Of a stretch of DNA of 49,249 bases, positions 1 to 7,672 are shown piece after piece. The notes under the pieces were generated by a model, which did not search any database, was not told the origin of the DNA, and worked only from the letters and a program-made list of their open reading frames with translations. The stretch comes from Acholeplasma laidlawii (GTDB lineage Bacteria > Bacillota_I > Bacilli_A > Acholeplasmatales > Acholeplasmataceae), in the NCBI RefSeq assembly GCF_015709225.1, contig NZ_JADNRS010000013.1:1-49249 (forward strand). Reading direction: 5' to 3'. Position 1 is the first letter of the stretch. The number at the start of each line of letters is the position of its first letter. Made by a program: the position numbers and the translations under genes.

Positions 1-76
1 ATAACTTCTTTTTTATGTGTTTTTTAAATTTTGTTTGATAAAGAATAAACTAGAAAAAATTGATCATTAAAAAATA

Positions 77-412
77 ATGTTGATCTCTTATCTTGAAAAG
101 AATCAGATTAAGTCAAGACATTACTTTTTCAGAAATGGAGTCTATTCATTACGCATTAAAGAGGAAATTGATAATCAGAACATCAAAGATTGGGAACTTG
201 TTTCACCAATCCTTGTTAAATTAGAGATGCCTGAAGAACACAATCTACCTAATGAATTTATGTTTTGTTTTTATTGGATTGAGGTTGGATATGCAACTAT
301 AGTAGATAGAACAATGACTCTTAGAGTATATGAGAAGAATCTGATACACATGATAGACATTAGTGTTGCTATAGATTTAATCATTGAGTCAATAAAAAAC
401 ACAAATAATTGA
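77..412 (+). CDS. Hypothetical protein, 111 aa
   Basis: I do not recognise this 111-residue protein. It is soluble, mildly acidic, rich in aromatic and aliphatic residues, and has no signal peptide or membrane segment. An in-frame stop at 68-70 lies just upstream, so ATG 77 is the first possible start, but no Shine-Dalgarno sequence precedes it. The start codon lies inside an imperfect inverted repeat (GATCATTA at 62-69 against TAATGTTGATC at 75-85). It ends in TGA and is followed by more than 500 bases of repeat-rich non-coding DNA. Its composition looks protein-like, but the weak start makes a truncated or relic gene possible. Confidence 0.45.
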   Translation: MLISYLEKNQIKSRHYFFRNGVYSLRIKEEIDNQNIKDWELVSPILVKLEMPEEHNLPNEFMFCFYWIEVGYATIVDRTMTLRVYEKNLIHMIDISVAIDLIIESIKNTNN

Positions 413-443
413 TATTGACAGCCTTGTTAAGCCATATTTACAG

Positions 444-492
444 GGGTGCTAAAAATCAGTTAAGGGTGCTAAAAAAAATCATGGGGTGCTAA
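444..492 (+). repeat. Three GGGTGCTAA repeats at exact 20-bp period
   Basis: GGGTGCTAA begins at 444, 464 and 484, so the units are exactly 20 bp apart (about two helical turns). The intervening DNA differs between units. This iteron-like spacing suggests protein binding on one DNA face, but no cognate protein is evident. The rest of 413-613 shows no gene. Confidence 0.6.
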
Positions 493-613
493 TTTGTATC
501 AAAATAGGTAGCATCACACAGTCGAGTAAAGGGGATTTAAACCCTATTGAGTATTCTTGGGGTTAAAAGATCAATGATGGTGTTTCCGACAAGATAATTT
601 CATAGTAAAATCC

Positions 614-757
614 AAAAAATATGTTGCTTTGGTATTTTAACCACCTGTCTAACCATGTAAGGGGAAACATATTTTAGCCATATTTGATGTTACTTCAATA
701 CACACAGGGGTGATTTTGAAAGCAATATGGTTTTTTCAACGCACATTGAAAACATCG
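614..757 (+). repeat. Imperfect ~140-bp direct repeat, copy A
   Basis: This stretch aligns with 6240-6381 in the same orientation. Long shared blocks include ATGTTACTTCAATACACACA and TTTTTTCAACGCA. I judge roughly 80% identity by eye. The two copies lie about 5.6 kb apart and bracket the recombinase remnant and the zinc-ribbon/SPFH/lipoprotein module. A terminator follows within about 60 bp of each copy. No transposase is encoded in either copy. Confidence 0.7.
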
Positions 758-767
758 TATTGCTTTC
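718..767. repeat. Nested inverted repeat (stem-loop) at end of repeat copy A
   Basis: GAAAGCAATA (718-727) pairs with TATTGCTTTC (758-767), and inside it TTTTCAA (733-739) pairs with TTGAAAA (746-752). Two stacked perfect stems of 10 and 7 bp would form a strong hairpin or cruciform. The equivalent place in copy B has lost most of the outer pairing. Confidence 0.7.
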
Positions 768-808
768 TTTAAAAACGGCTTAATAAAGACATTCTTATAA
801 TAGAACAA

Positions 809-850
809 GAAGCATTTACCCCTTTAAAACTGGGTTAAATGCTTCTTTTT
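809..850 (+). terminator. Rho-independent terminator
   Basis: GAAGCATTTACCC pairs with GGGTTAAATGCTTC (one bulged A), followed by TTTTT. It would end + strand transcription coming from 77-412 or the repeat region. Confidence 0.7.
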
Positions 851-861
851 TACTTTTTGCC

Positions 862-897
862 CAATGTGGAAACATATCAAAATCAATGTGGAAACAT
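862..897 (+). repeat. Two direct repeats of CAATGTGGAAACAT
   Basis: Identical 14-mers lie at 862-875 and 884-897 (22-bp period). A near-identical inverted copy (15 of 16 bases) lies inside the neighbouring minus-strand gene at 1007-1022. Nothing else is seen between the terminator and that gene. Confidence 0.55.
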
Positions 898-955
898 CAA
901 ACTATGCTCTAAGCATATATTTTCTTGAGTGTGAGAACATCTATTTGCTAAAAAA

Positions 956-1315
956 TTATATCACTACAAACCGATATAACATCTTAGCTAAGCCATCGGG
1001 TGTGTGATATGTTTCCACAATGATTGGTTCAGTTTTTGAGAACTCAAAACGTCGTTCTTTGAACTCATTGTCTGAATAATTCTTGGTTCCAGCAATACAG
1101 TATACGATTTCATTTGGACTGACTGATATCATTCTATAGATGAATGTACTTAAAATCTCTGAATCAAGTTCATCGATGACTAAATTCTTTTTACCTAAAA
1201 TATCATTGATTTTATCCATACGTTTTCTGGTGTCATAATTTTTTACGTGTTCAAGTTCATTCGCAACATCTTGCGATAAAATATCAATTTCGTGTTGTAT
1301 ATAATTAGGATTCAT
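956..1315 (-). CDS. Small protein, possible C-terminal remnant of a serine recombinase
   Basis: The 119-residue product resembles the tail of large serine recombinases: a charged helix (about residues 15-42, with R and K repeats), then 'DELDSEILSTFIYRMISVSP' leading into beta strands, the pattern seen where those enzymes read 'fDeel...lIerI.V..dg'. There is no catalytic N-terminal domain here. The frame stays open upstream only to a stop at 1364-1366, and the XRE gene lies there on the other strand, so any missing part is gone. No clear Shine-Dalgarno precedes ATG 1315. The family call is from pattern recognition only; an unrelated small hypothetical protein is the alternative. Confidence 0.45.
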   Translation of the reverse strand: MNPNYIQHEIDILSQDVANELEHVKNYDTRKRMDKINDILGKKNLVIDELDSEILSTFIYRMISVSPNEIVYCIAGTKNYSDNEFKERRFEFSKTEPIIVETYHTPDGLAKMLYRFVVI

Positions 1316-1356
1316 GATATTATTAATTAACAGCCTTATGAAAGGTGCGTGATAAT

Positions 1357-1563
1357 ATGAAAATCAGTTATAAGAAACTTTGGATATTACTTATAGAAAA
1401 GGACATTTCACAAGCTGATTTCAGAGTAGATTTAAATATAGCAACTGGTACAATGACAAAACTTAGAAGAAACGAAGAAGTCGCTCTTTCGGTTTTATTA
1501 AGAATCTGTGAGTACCTTAAATGTAACATTGGTGATATTTGCGAAGCAGTTAATGAGGTATAA
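1357..1563 (+). CDS. XRE/Cro-type helix-turn-helix regulator, 68 aa
   Basis: The product is a minimal Cro/C1-type DNA-binding domain. It begins MKISYKKLW, has the HTH around 'ATGTMTKLRRNEEVALSVLL' and ends with the typical 'CEYLKCNIGDICE'. Such one-domain regulators usually control the neighbouring operon or a mobile element. ATG 1357 is chosen because AAAGGTG lies 9 bases upstream; a GTG at 1345 in the same frame would fall on that Shine-Dalgarno. Only 25 bp separate it from the zinc-ribbon gene, so it is probably the first gene of that operon and may regulate it. The target is inferred from position. Confidence 0.85.
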   Translation: MKISYKKLWILLIEKDISQADFRVDLNIATGTMTKLRRNEEVALSVLLRICEYLKCNIGDICEAVNEV

Positions 1564-1588
1564 AAAAATTTAATAGAAGGATATATAA

Positions 1589-2983
1589 ATGGGGAAAAAT
1601 GTCTTAGCATTTGATGAAGTAATTCTATTAGAGGATGGTGACATCTCGTATTCAGGAAGTGTAGATGGTTTGGATTATCTTGATAAAATTACTTTAACGA
1701 ACAAAAGAATCATAGCACAATGGTCCAAGAAAAAAGAAGAAAAGAAATTTGAAGTTCAGTTAACTGATATAAAAATTTACAATAATGAATTACAAGTTGA
1801 TTACTTTGAGCATGATGAAATCGGAGATTGTTTGAGAATTCAAACAATAAATGGTATAGAGTCATTTAGTCTGAATAACATCAAAGATGAATCAATTGTT
1901 AACTCGTTTAGAAAAATGTTTTCGTCAAAATCAAATTCTAATGAGTATAAAACGGTCATGCTTTGGGTCGACAAAATAAAAGAGGCTACTTTACACAAAA
2001 AAACAAATCCCTCAACAGCACTTAAACAAGAACATAACATTCAGTCCAAAGAAATCAAGAAAATAATTGTATCTGATAAAGAAGTTATTACTTGTACAAA
2101 TTGCGGTGATCATTTTGATAAAATATCACGTTTTTGCCCTTCTTGTGGAACTTCTGTAGAAAAACCAAAAGTTATAGAAGTAGAAAAAGTAGTTGAAGTT
2201 ATTCGTTGCAGAATATGTGGTTCAACAATTGGCGCAGATACTAAATTTTGCTCTTCATGTGGGACATCAGTCATTGATAAAAACAAAGAAGATACGATAA
2301 TTAATCCAGTAATTGATATTAAAAAGCCAAGAGAAAAATCAGTTCATAAATGTATTATCTGCGGTGAAATATTGCCTTCTGACTCACTTAAATGTCCTTC
2401 TTGTGGTAATGAGGTGCGCGGTAGAAAAACGGTAATATCAGTACGTGAATTCTTTGATAAAATTAGTAGTATCGATGATGAAAACAAGAAAATTGAAGCT
2501 ATTAAACTATACCCGATTCCAAATAATAAGGAAGATATAACTGAATTTATGTTTCTTGCAAGTTCTAGTTTTGATGCTGAGTATTACGTAACGAATAAGC
2601 AAGGGGATAGCATAGCTAATGCCTGGTACACAAAAATTGAACAATGTTATAAGAAAACCGTAATGATGTTCACTAATCCTAGTGATATTCAAATTGTCGA
2701 GAAAATATATAAAGAAGTACAAATGAAAACGGAAAATATAAAACGTAACAAGTTTATATTAAGTGTTACAGGAACCGCACTAATTATTATTTCAGTCATT
2801 TTGATCGGGGTTAGTCCAAGAACAGAAGATGGTACAGCGAAAGTGACATTTTTATCGTACATTTCATTTGCAATAATGACGATTGGAATTATTTCTCTAG
2901 TCTTAGGATTAAAGAAAAAGAAAACAAATAGACAAATTGAAGAAGAAAAATACGCAAAAGCAAATAAAAAAAATAAAAGATAG
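1589..2983 (+). CDS. Zinc-ribbon membrane protein with PH-like N-terminus (YdjG/YdjH-like)
   Basis: This 464-residue protein has an N-terminal beta-rich PH/GRAM-like region (about 8-110, 'LTNKRIIAQW'). Three zinc ribbons follow, with CxxC pairs starting near residues 169 (CTNCG...CPSCG), 207 (CRICG...CSSCG) and 255 (CIICG...CPSCG). After a soluble region come two C-terminal membrane helices (about 388-408 and 419-441) and a lysine-rich tail. GAAGGA lies upstream of ATG 1589. It sits 15 bp before the SPFH gene. In Bacillus, zinc-ribbon membrane proteins YdjG and YdjH work with the SPFH protein YdjI to recruit PspA to the membrane. The architecture suggests a similar membrane-stress or scaffold role, but that is inference. 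Confidence 0.75.
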   Translation: MGKNVLAFDEVILLEDGDISYSGSVDGLDYLDKITLTNKRIIAQWSKKKEEKKFEVQLTDIKIYNNELQVDYFEHDEIGDCLRIQTINGIESFSLNNIKDESIVNSFRKMFSSKSNSNEYKTVMLWVDKIKEATLHKKTNPSTALKQEHNIQSKEIKKIIVSDKEVITCTNCGDHFDKISRFCPSCGTSVEKPKVIEVEKVVEVIRCRICGSTIGADTKFCSSCGTSVIDKNKEDTIINPVIDIKKPREKSVHKCIICGEILPSDSLKCPSCGNEVRGRKTVISVREFFDKISSIDDENKKIEAIKLYPIPNNKEDITEFMFLASSSFDAEYYVTNKQGDSIANAWYTKIEQCYKKTVMMFTNPSDIQIVEKIYKEVQMKTENIKRNKFILSVTGTALIIISVILIGVSPRTEDGTAKVTFLSYISFAIMTIGIISLVLGLKKKKTNRQIEEEKYAKANKKNKR

Positions 2984-2998
2984 ATCAGAGGGGATAAA

Positions 2999-4291
2999 AT
3001 GGGAATATTTAATAAACTTAAAACAGGTGGTATGGCTGATGTCATTCGTTGTGATGAGTCAAACTATTTAGTATGGAAGTGGCATCCTACTAAATATGAA
3101 CAAGGAGCTCTAAAGAGAGAAACAGCAATTAGAACAAATTCTATACTCAGAGTAAAAACTGGTGAAGTAGCTGTTTTTGTTTATAAGCAAAAAAATGGCA
3201 CAATGCATGATTATATTGTTGGTCCTTATGATGAAAAAATAAGAACAAAAAACTTTCCTATCTTATCTTCAATCATTGGTCTTTGGTATGAAGGGGACAC
3301 ACCATTCCAAGCAGAAGTATATTTCATTAATATTGCTGAAGCTATCCAGATAAGATTTGGTATTCCTTATTTTGATGTTATCGATTCGAGATTTCCAGAC
3401 TTTCAAGTGCCTGTTGCAGTCAGAGGAACATTAACATTTAAATTAGAAGATTATAAAGCATTCTTAAAATATCATCAACTCATAAATTTCAGTTTAGATG
3501 ACCTTAAGAATAAGATTAGTGCTGCTTTAACACGATATATTAAGGAAATTGTTACAAATGCGCCATCAGAACATAATATACCGCTTATCGCACTGGAATC
3601 TAAAATTGATCTCATAAATGAAAAAGTTGAAATATATGTCAAAGACAGACTAATTGATTTATTTGGTGTATCTGTAACAGGCTTGGATCTAAGCGCGATT
3701 GAAGTTGATAAAGAATCTGAAGCTTATGTTGAGCTTAAGAGAGTTACTAAAGATATTACTGCTAGTAAAATTGAGACAGATCTCCTTAATTATCAAGAAG
3801 AGCTTAGAATAAGAAGAGAAGAAACACAGTATGCTCAGAGAATGTCTACTAGACAAACTAACATTGGAGCTTATCAAACTCAAGTTGGGGGAGAAGTTGG
3901 AGTTGCTGGAGCAGAAGCTCTTGGTAGAATGGGTGAGAAAGGAGCTGGAAATATAGATCTTGGCGGACAAGGAGCAGGATTTAATCCTGTAACAATAATG
4001 GCTGGTATGGCTGTTGGATCTGCAGTTGGAAAAAACATTTCAGAGACACTAGATCAGTCACTCAATCAGAATAGAACAGGGCAAGTTGTTCCACCGATCA
4101 TCCCAGTTACAAAATACTATGTTGCAAAAGAAGGAAAGCCTACTGGCCCTTATGATTTGAATACATTAAAAAATATGCTAACAACCGGTGATTTTGATTC
4201 TGGAAGTTTAGTTTGGAAAGAAGGAATGTCTGAATGGCAAAAAGCAGGCATGCAAAATGAACTTTCTGGAATTTTTCCACCTAAGATATAA
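2999..4291 (+). CDS. SPFH-domain protein with C-terminal GYF_2 domain (YdjI/virion-core-like)
   Basis: The first ~270 residues match the SPFH protein family often labelled 'virion core protein' or YdjI: 'ADVIRCDESNYLVWKWHP', 'RVKTGEVAVFVYKQKNG', then the 'FPDFQVPVAVRGTLTFKLED' segment and a helical region ending near residue 290. A glycine/alanine-rich linker (about 300-350) leads to a GYF_2 domain at 371-430 (YYVAKEGKPTGPYDL, LVWKEGMSEWQKAG). These proteins assemble on membranes and scaffold partners; GYF domains bind peptides, often proline-rich. AGAGGGG precedes ATG 2999. It is the middle gene of the module, after the zinc-ribbon protein and before a lipoprotein. Confidence 0.85.
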   Translation: MGIFNKLKTGGMADVIRCDESNYLVWKWHPTKYEQGALKRETAIRTNSILRVKTGEVAVFVYKQKNGTMHDYIVGPYDEKIRTKNFPILSSIIGLWYEGDTPFQAEVYFINIAEAIQIRFGIPYFDVIDSRFPDFQVPVAVRGTLTFKLEDYKAFLKYHQLINFSLDDLKNKISAALTRYIKEIVTNAPSEHNIPLIALESKIDLINEKVEIYVKDRLIDLFGVSVTGLDLSAIEVDKESEAYVELKRVTKDITASKIETDLLNYQEELRIRREETQYAQRMSTRQTNIGAYQTQVGGEVGVAGAEALGRMGEKGAGNIDLGGQGAGFNPVTIMAGMAVGSAVGKNISETLDQSLNQNRTGQVVPPIIPVTKYYVAKEGKPTGPYDLNTLKNMLTTGDFDSGSLVWKEGMSEWQKAGMQNELSGIFPPKI

Positions 4292-4324
4292 AATAAATTA
4301 AGCGAAAAGAAGGGGGTGTATGCT

Positions 4325-4372
4325 ATGTTTAATAATATGATTAAATTAAGCATACCAAATATTTATGAATAG
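4325..4372 (+). CDS. 15-codon leader ORF coupled to the lipoprotein gene
   Basis: The strong ribosome site AGAAGGGGGTG (4309-4318) serves ATG 4325, not the lipoprotein start. It opens a 15-codon frame (MFNNMIKLSIPNIYE) ending at TAG 4370-4372. That stop overlaps the lipoprotein ATG at 4365, which has no Shine-Dalgarno of its own. An inverted repeat, GTATGCT (4318-4324) with AGCATAC (4349-4355), could hide or expose the leader start. This suggests translational coupling or leader-based control. Confidence 0.55.
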   Translation: MFNNMIKLSIPNIYE

Positions 4373-6179
4373 ACTTAGATATATTTCTTTAATCATATTA
4401 GTGATTTTTGCATTTACTTTAGCAGGTTGTGAAGATGCTACAGAACTTGGAGAAAATGAAGTAAGAGTAAAAGTGTCTGCCTCGTCTCTCGTTGGAACAC
4501 ATTATGAAGATGTTGTTGAACAATTGGAGGTTTGGGGTTTTACAAACATTGAAACTGAAGCTGTTTATGACATCATTTGGGGTATTACAAAAGAAGGTAC
4601 CACAAAAAGTGTCAAAATTGGTGGATCAGAGAGTTTTTTATCTGGTGATATTTATGATAAGGATGTCTCGATATTAGTTAAATATTCTATGAAAGCTTCA
4701 AGTGATCCCTCTAAACAAACATTTGATATTACATGGAAAAATGAAGATGGGACCACTTTGAAAACTGATAAAGTAACCTTTGGAAATATGCCATCTTATA
4801 ATGGAAGCATTCCAACAAAAGTTGCTGTAGAAGAAAAGAAATATGAGTTTAGCGGATGGACTCCTGAACTTGAGCCCGCTACTGAAAATAAGACGTATAC
4901 AGCAACGTTTATAGAAGTCGAAAATAGATTCACCGTAAGTTATAATTTAGAGGGTGGACAATGGGACTTAGACAACACTCAAAGTATTATATATAATGGA
5001 TTAATTACTGCCTCAATTCCATCAAAAGAAGGTTATGATTTTGCAGGTTGGGTAATAAAGGGATTTTGGTCTGATACGAAATTTGATTCATCAACTAATA
5101 TTAAACAAGATTACAATCTTTCTGCAACTTGGACTGCTTCTAAATTAACAGTTTCATATGATTTGGATGGTGGTGTTTGGTCTATAAGCAATGATCAATC
5201 TCTAAACTATAACGATAAAATTACTACAACAAAACCAACGAAGGATGGCCATAACTTCATGGGATGGTTATTTGATGGTGCACTGTTTGATGTAAACACA
5301 CCTGTGAAAAGCAATATTGTTCTCAAAGCATTTTGGGAACTTCCAAATTATGAAGATATTTTAGTAGGAAGATGGGAAGGTGTTTATGAAAGTTCTAAAG
5401 CTTACGGTTTTAGTTTCATCGAATTTGATGGATATTTCCATGACTCAGATGGCCATCGAACAAGTGGATTAAGAGACTTTGATTATAATTGGGGTTCATT
5501 CACATTGTATGGTAATAAAATGGGCATTAATTATATTGATGTTGGTACTGTATATTTTACTATTTCATACAATAATGATACTGAACGAATAACTTTGAAA
5601 AATAGCAATTATCCAGATATAGTATTACGAAAGACAGAAGATGAACCAAATTCTCTTGCTTGGAAATGGAATCATTTATATGAATTTGCAAAAACAAGAA
5701 GTAAATCAAAAATAGATGAATATGGTGTATATTATGAAATTGAGATGAGTTTGGAAACATCAAATTTGAGTCCTATTAATAAACAAGTAGAAACAACTAG
5801 ACAAATTATGAAAGTATACCAAGATAAACTCATTGATATGTATTTCTATTATAATGGGATTAATGATCCTAATATAGAAATGATTGTAAATGTAGCATTT
5901 GATTACAAGTTGATATCAAACAACAGGATAACAAATGTATATATTTCAATTAAGTCAGAGGGTTATACAATGGTAACGAATAAAGCAGTAGTGGATTTTG
6001 AATTTGACGAGTATAATGAGTTTTGGTTTACTATATCAAATCTTACAGAGAATGTAAATAACTTCCCTATCTCAAGTAATAATGTGTTACTTGATCTAGA
6101 ATATTTTGGTAGAACAGTTTTATTTAATTATGCCGACTTCTTGTTAAAAGAACATGAAATATATATGTTTACAAAATAA
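4365..6179 (+). CDS. Surface lipoprotein with InlB-type B-repeats
   Basis: The protein begins with a lipoprotein signal peptide ending FTLAGC (lipid cysteine at 22). A PASTA-like segment follows (about 40-105, 'GTHYEDVVEQLEVWGFTNI', 'SVKIGG'), a module also found in Gram-positive proteins beside SHOCT or SPFH genes. Three InlB/Flg_new repeats lie near 116-182, 187-255 and 259-325 (SYNLEGGQWDL, SYDLDGGVWSI, with conserved FxGW). The last ~280 residues are an unrecognised beta-rich domain. It should be anchored on the outer membrane face and bind a ligand or surface. It is the last gene of the module and ends 60 bp before repeat copy B. Confidence 0.8.
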   Translation: MNRLRYISLIILVIFAFTLAGCEDATELGENEVRVKVSASSLVGTHYEDVVEQLEVWGFTNIETEAVYDIIWGITKEGTTKSVKIGGSESFLSGDIYDKDVSILVKYSMKASSDPSKQTFDITWKNEDGTTLKTDKVTFGNMPSYNGSIPTKVAVEEKKYEFSGWTPELEPATENKTYTATFIEVENRFTVSYNLEGGQWDLDNTQSIIYNGLITASIPSKEGYDFAGWVIKGFWSDTKFDSSTNIKQDYNLSATWTASKLTVSYDLDGGVWSISNDQSLNYNDKITTTKPTKDGHNFMGWLFDGALFDVNTPVKSNIVLKAFWELPNYEDILVGRWEGVYESSKAYGFSFIEFDGYFHDSDGHRTSGLRDFDYNWGSFTLYGNKMGINYIDVGTVYFTISYNNDTERITLKNSNYPDIVLRKTEDEPNSLAWKWNHLYEFAKTRSKSKIDEYGVYYEIEMSLETSNLSPINKQVETTRQIMKVYQDKLIDMYFYYNGINDPNIEMIVNVAFDYKLISNNRITNVYISIKSEGYTMVTNKAVVDFEFDEYNEFWFTISNLTENVNNFPISSNNVLLDLEYFGRTVLFNYADFLLKEHEIYMFTK

Positions 6180-6239
6180 AGGACAATCAATTTATCGAGA
6201 ATCCACTAAAAGCAAATCTCAGATACAGCAGGATACGAA

Positions 6240-6381
6240 TAAAAATATGTTACTTTGGTATTTTAGACCTTTTCAACCATGTAATGGTAAACATAATTTG
6301 GCTGATTCTGATGTTACTTCAATACACACAGGGTTGATTTTGCAAGCAATATAGTTTTTTCAACGCATATAGAAAATATCA
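6240..6381 (+). repeat. Imperfect ~140-bp direct repeat, copy B
   Basis: This is the second copy of the sequence at 614-757, starting 60 bp after the lipoprotein stop. The central block ATGTTACTTCAATACACACA is identical in both. The inverted repeat at its right end has decayed compared with copy A, so the copies have diverged separately. Confidence 0.7.
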
Positions 6382-6429
6382 TTCTTCTTGAGTTAAAATA
6401 ACATACTAAATTACAAAGTGTATAAATAA

Positions 6430-6463
6430 ACAGCCATATCGCATAGTAATATGGCTGTTTTTC
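6430..6463 (+). terminator. Rho-independent terminator of the SPFH module
   Basis: ACAGCCATAT (6430-6439) pairs perfectly with ATATGGCTGT (6449-6458), followed by TTTT. It closes the accessory region. From here to 6734 I see only AT-rich spacer. Confidence 0.85.
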
Positions 6464-6734
6464 TATATCGATAGGTGATATATAATTTAGAGAAAATTAT
6501 ACATAATCATATCTAATTATTTCAGTACAAACTTAAACTAAAATTCTACTTTTGTAAGCTTATACCCCCTAATGAATTCACCGTATCGTATTTTAAAAGA
6601 GATTTTTTATCATTCAAATAAACTTTTTAGTTTTTGGTGCGAAGGTTATTAGTCTATAAAAACAGAAACATCTTAATTGATACATCTTTTTCTATTATAA
6701 ATATGTATTGAATTGCTAAAAGAACACATAAATT

Positions 6735-6762
6735 TTGAATATATGTTCATTTAAGATATAAT
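6735..6762 (+). promoter_or_regulatory. Promoter for the HAD phosphatase gene
   Basis: TTGAAT (6735-6740), a 16-bp spacer and a perfect TATAAT (6757-6762) lie about 55 bp before the start codon. Confidence 0.6.
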
Positions 6763-6815
6763 GGTCTATGATCAATCACTTATCTGTGATTACAATATAA
6801 AAAAGAGGTTTTACA

Positions 6816-7529
6816 ATGAAAAAAATGTTTGTTTTTGATTATGACGGGACTTACTACAGGAATAATGAAGAACTGCAAAAAAACATAAAACTTATGGATA
6901 GTGTGCGGAAAAAAGGACATTTGCTTGTTATTGCAACGGGTAGAAGTTATGTAAGTTTTATGAATGAGGTAGCAAAATTTAATATTGATTATGACTATCT
7001 AATCTTATCTAGTGGAGCATTAATCTTAGACAAAAATGAATATATCATAGGTTCATATTTAATGGATTTAAATTTAGTAAAAGGTGTTAATAAATTACTA
7101 GAACCATATCATGCGAGTTTACAATCTCAAATGTATATTGATGAGTTCATGAACAGTGAAATTTTATCTCAACTAAATCAAGTCATTAAAATGACATATA
7201 CCTTTAATAAAGGTGATATCAGTTATGATATACAACAGTTAGTTAACACATATACCCATGAAGCATTTAAAACATATGTCGTTACTGGAGCATCTTATGA
7301 TTATGTAGAAATTATTTCGTCTAAGACAAATAAAGCAATCGCCGTATTAGATTTACTCAAATATATTCAGGAAGACTACAGTATAGTAGCTGCAGGTGAT
7401 AGTGAAAATGATGTTGAAATGCTCATCGAATTTGATGGTTATCTAATGAATAATCACGATCCTAGACTAGATACGTACCGACTAAGATTCACTGATTCCA
7501 TAGAATCAATTGTAAAAAAAGAAATATAG
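6816..7529 (+). CDS. HAD-superfamily Cof-type phosphatase
   Basis: The 237-residue protein has all haloacid-dehalogenase motifs: DYDGT at residues 8-12 (nucleophile D8, acid/base D10), 'ATGRS' near 41-45, and the metal site 'AGDSENDVEM' near 194-203. The long cap between motifs II and III fits the IIB (Cof) group, which dephosphorylates sugar phosphates, FMN or PLP. Length is slightly below the usual 260-280 residues. AAGAGGT precedes ATG 6816. It is a single-gene unit with its own promoter and a terminator after it. The exact substrate cannot be read from sequence. Confidence 0.88.
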   Translation: MKKMFVFDYDGTYYRNNEELQKNIKLMDSVRKKGHLLVIATGRSYVSFMNEVAKFNIDYDYLILSSGALILDKNEYIIGSYLMDLNLVKGVNKLLEPYHASLQSQMYIDEFMNSEILSQLNQVIKMTYTFNKGDISYDIQQLVNTYTHEAFKTYVVTGASYDYVEIISSKTNKAIAVLDLLKYIQEDYSIVAAGDSENDVEMLIEFDGYLMNNHDPRLDTYRLRFTDSIESIVKKEI

Positions 7530-7540
7530 TACAAACTTGA

Positions 7541-7596
7541 AACAACTCCAATATAGATAAATCTAAGTGATTTATGTATTAATGGGGTTGTTTTTG
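7541..7596 (+). terminator. Rho-independent terminator after the HAD gene
   Basis: AACAACTCC pairs with GGGGTTGTT across an AT-rich loop, followed by TTTTT. The stem includes a G-T wobble and the loop is long. Confidence 0.55.
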
Positions 7597-7672
7597 AAGT
7601 CAAATCACATTATTTTTTTAAAAAGTTTTGGTAACATATAATCACTCTATAAAAATAGAAATGGAATTATCA

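Noticed and set aside
444-492. Possible CRISPR-like array
   Set aside because: The repeat is only 9 bp with 11-bp spacers and three units; no Cas genes are present.
1345-1356. GTG start for the XRE regulator
   Set aside because: It overlaps the Shine-Dalgarno AAAGGTG that serves ATG 1357.
6154-6354. Open frame overlapping the lipoprotein end and repeat copy B
   Set aside because: No ribosome site, it starts inside the lipoprotein gene in another frame, and the repeat copies diverge with indels that break the frame.
7628-7672. TTG start for the PlsC-like gene
   Set aside because: It lies upstream of the likely -10 box TATAAT (7637-7642).
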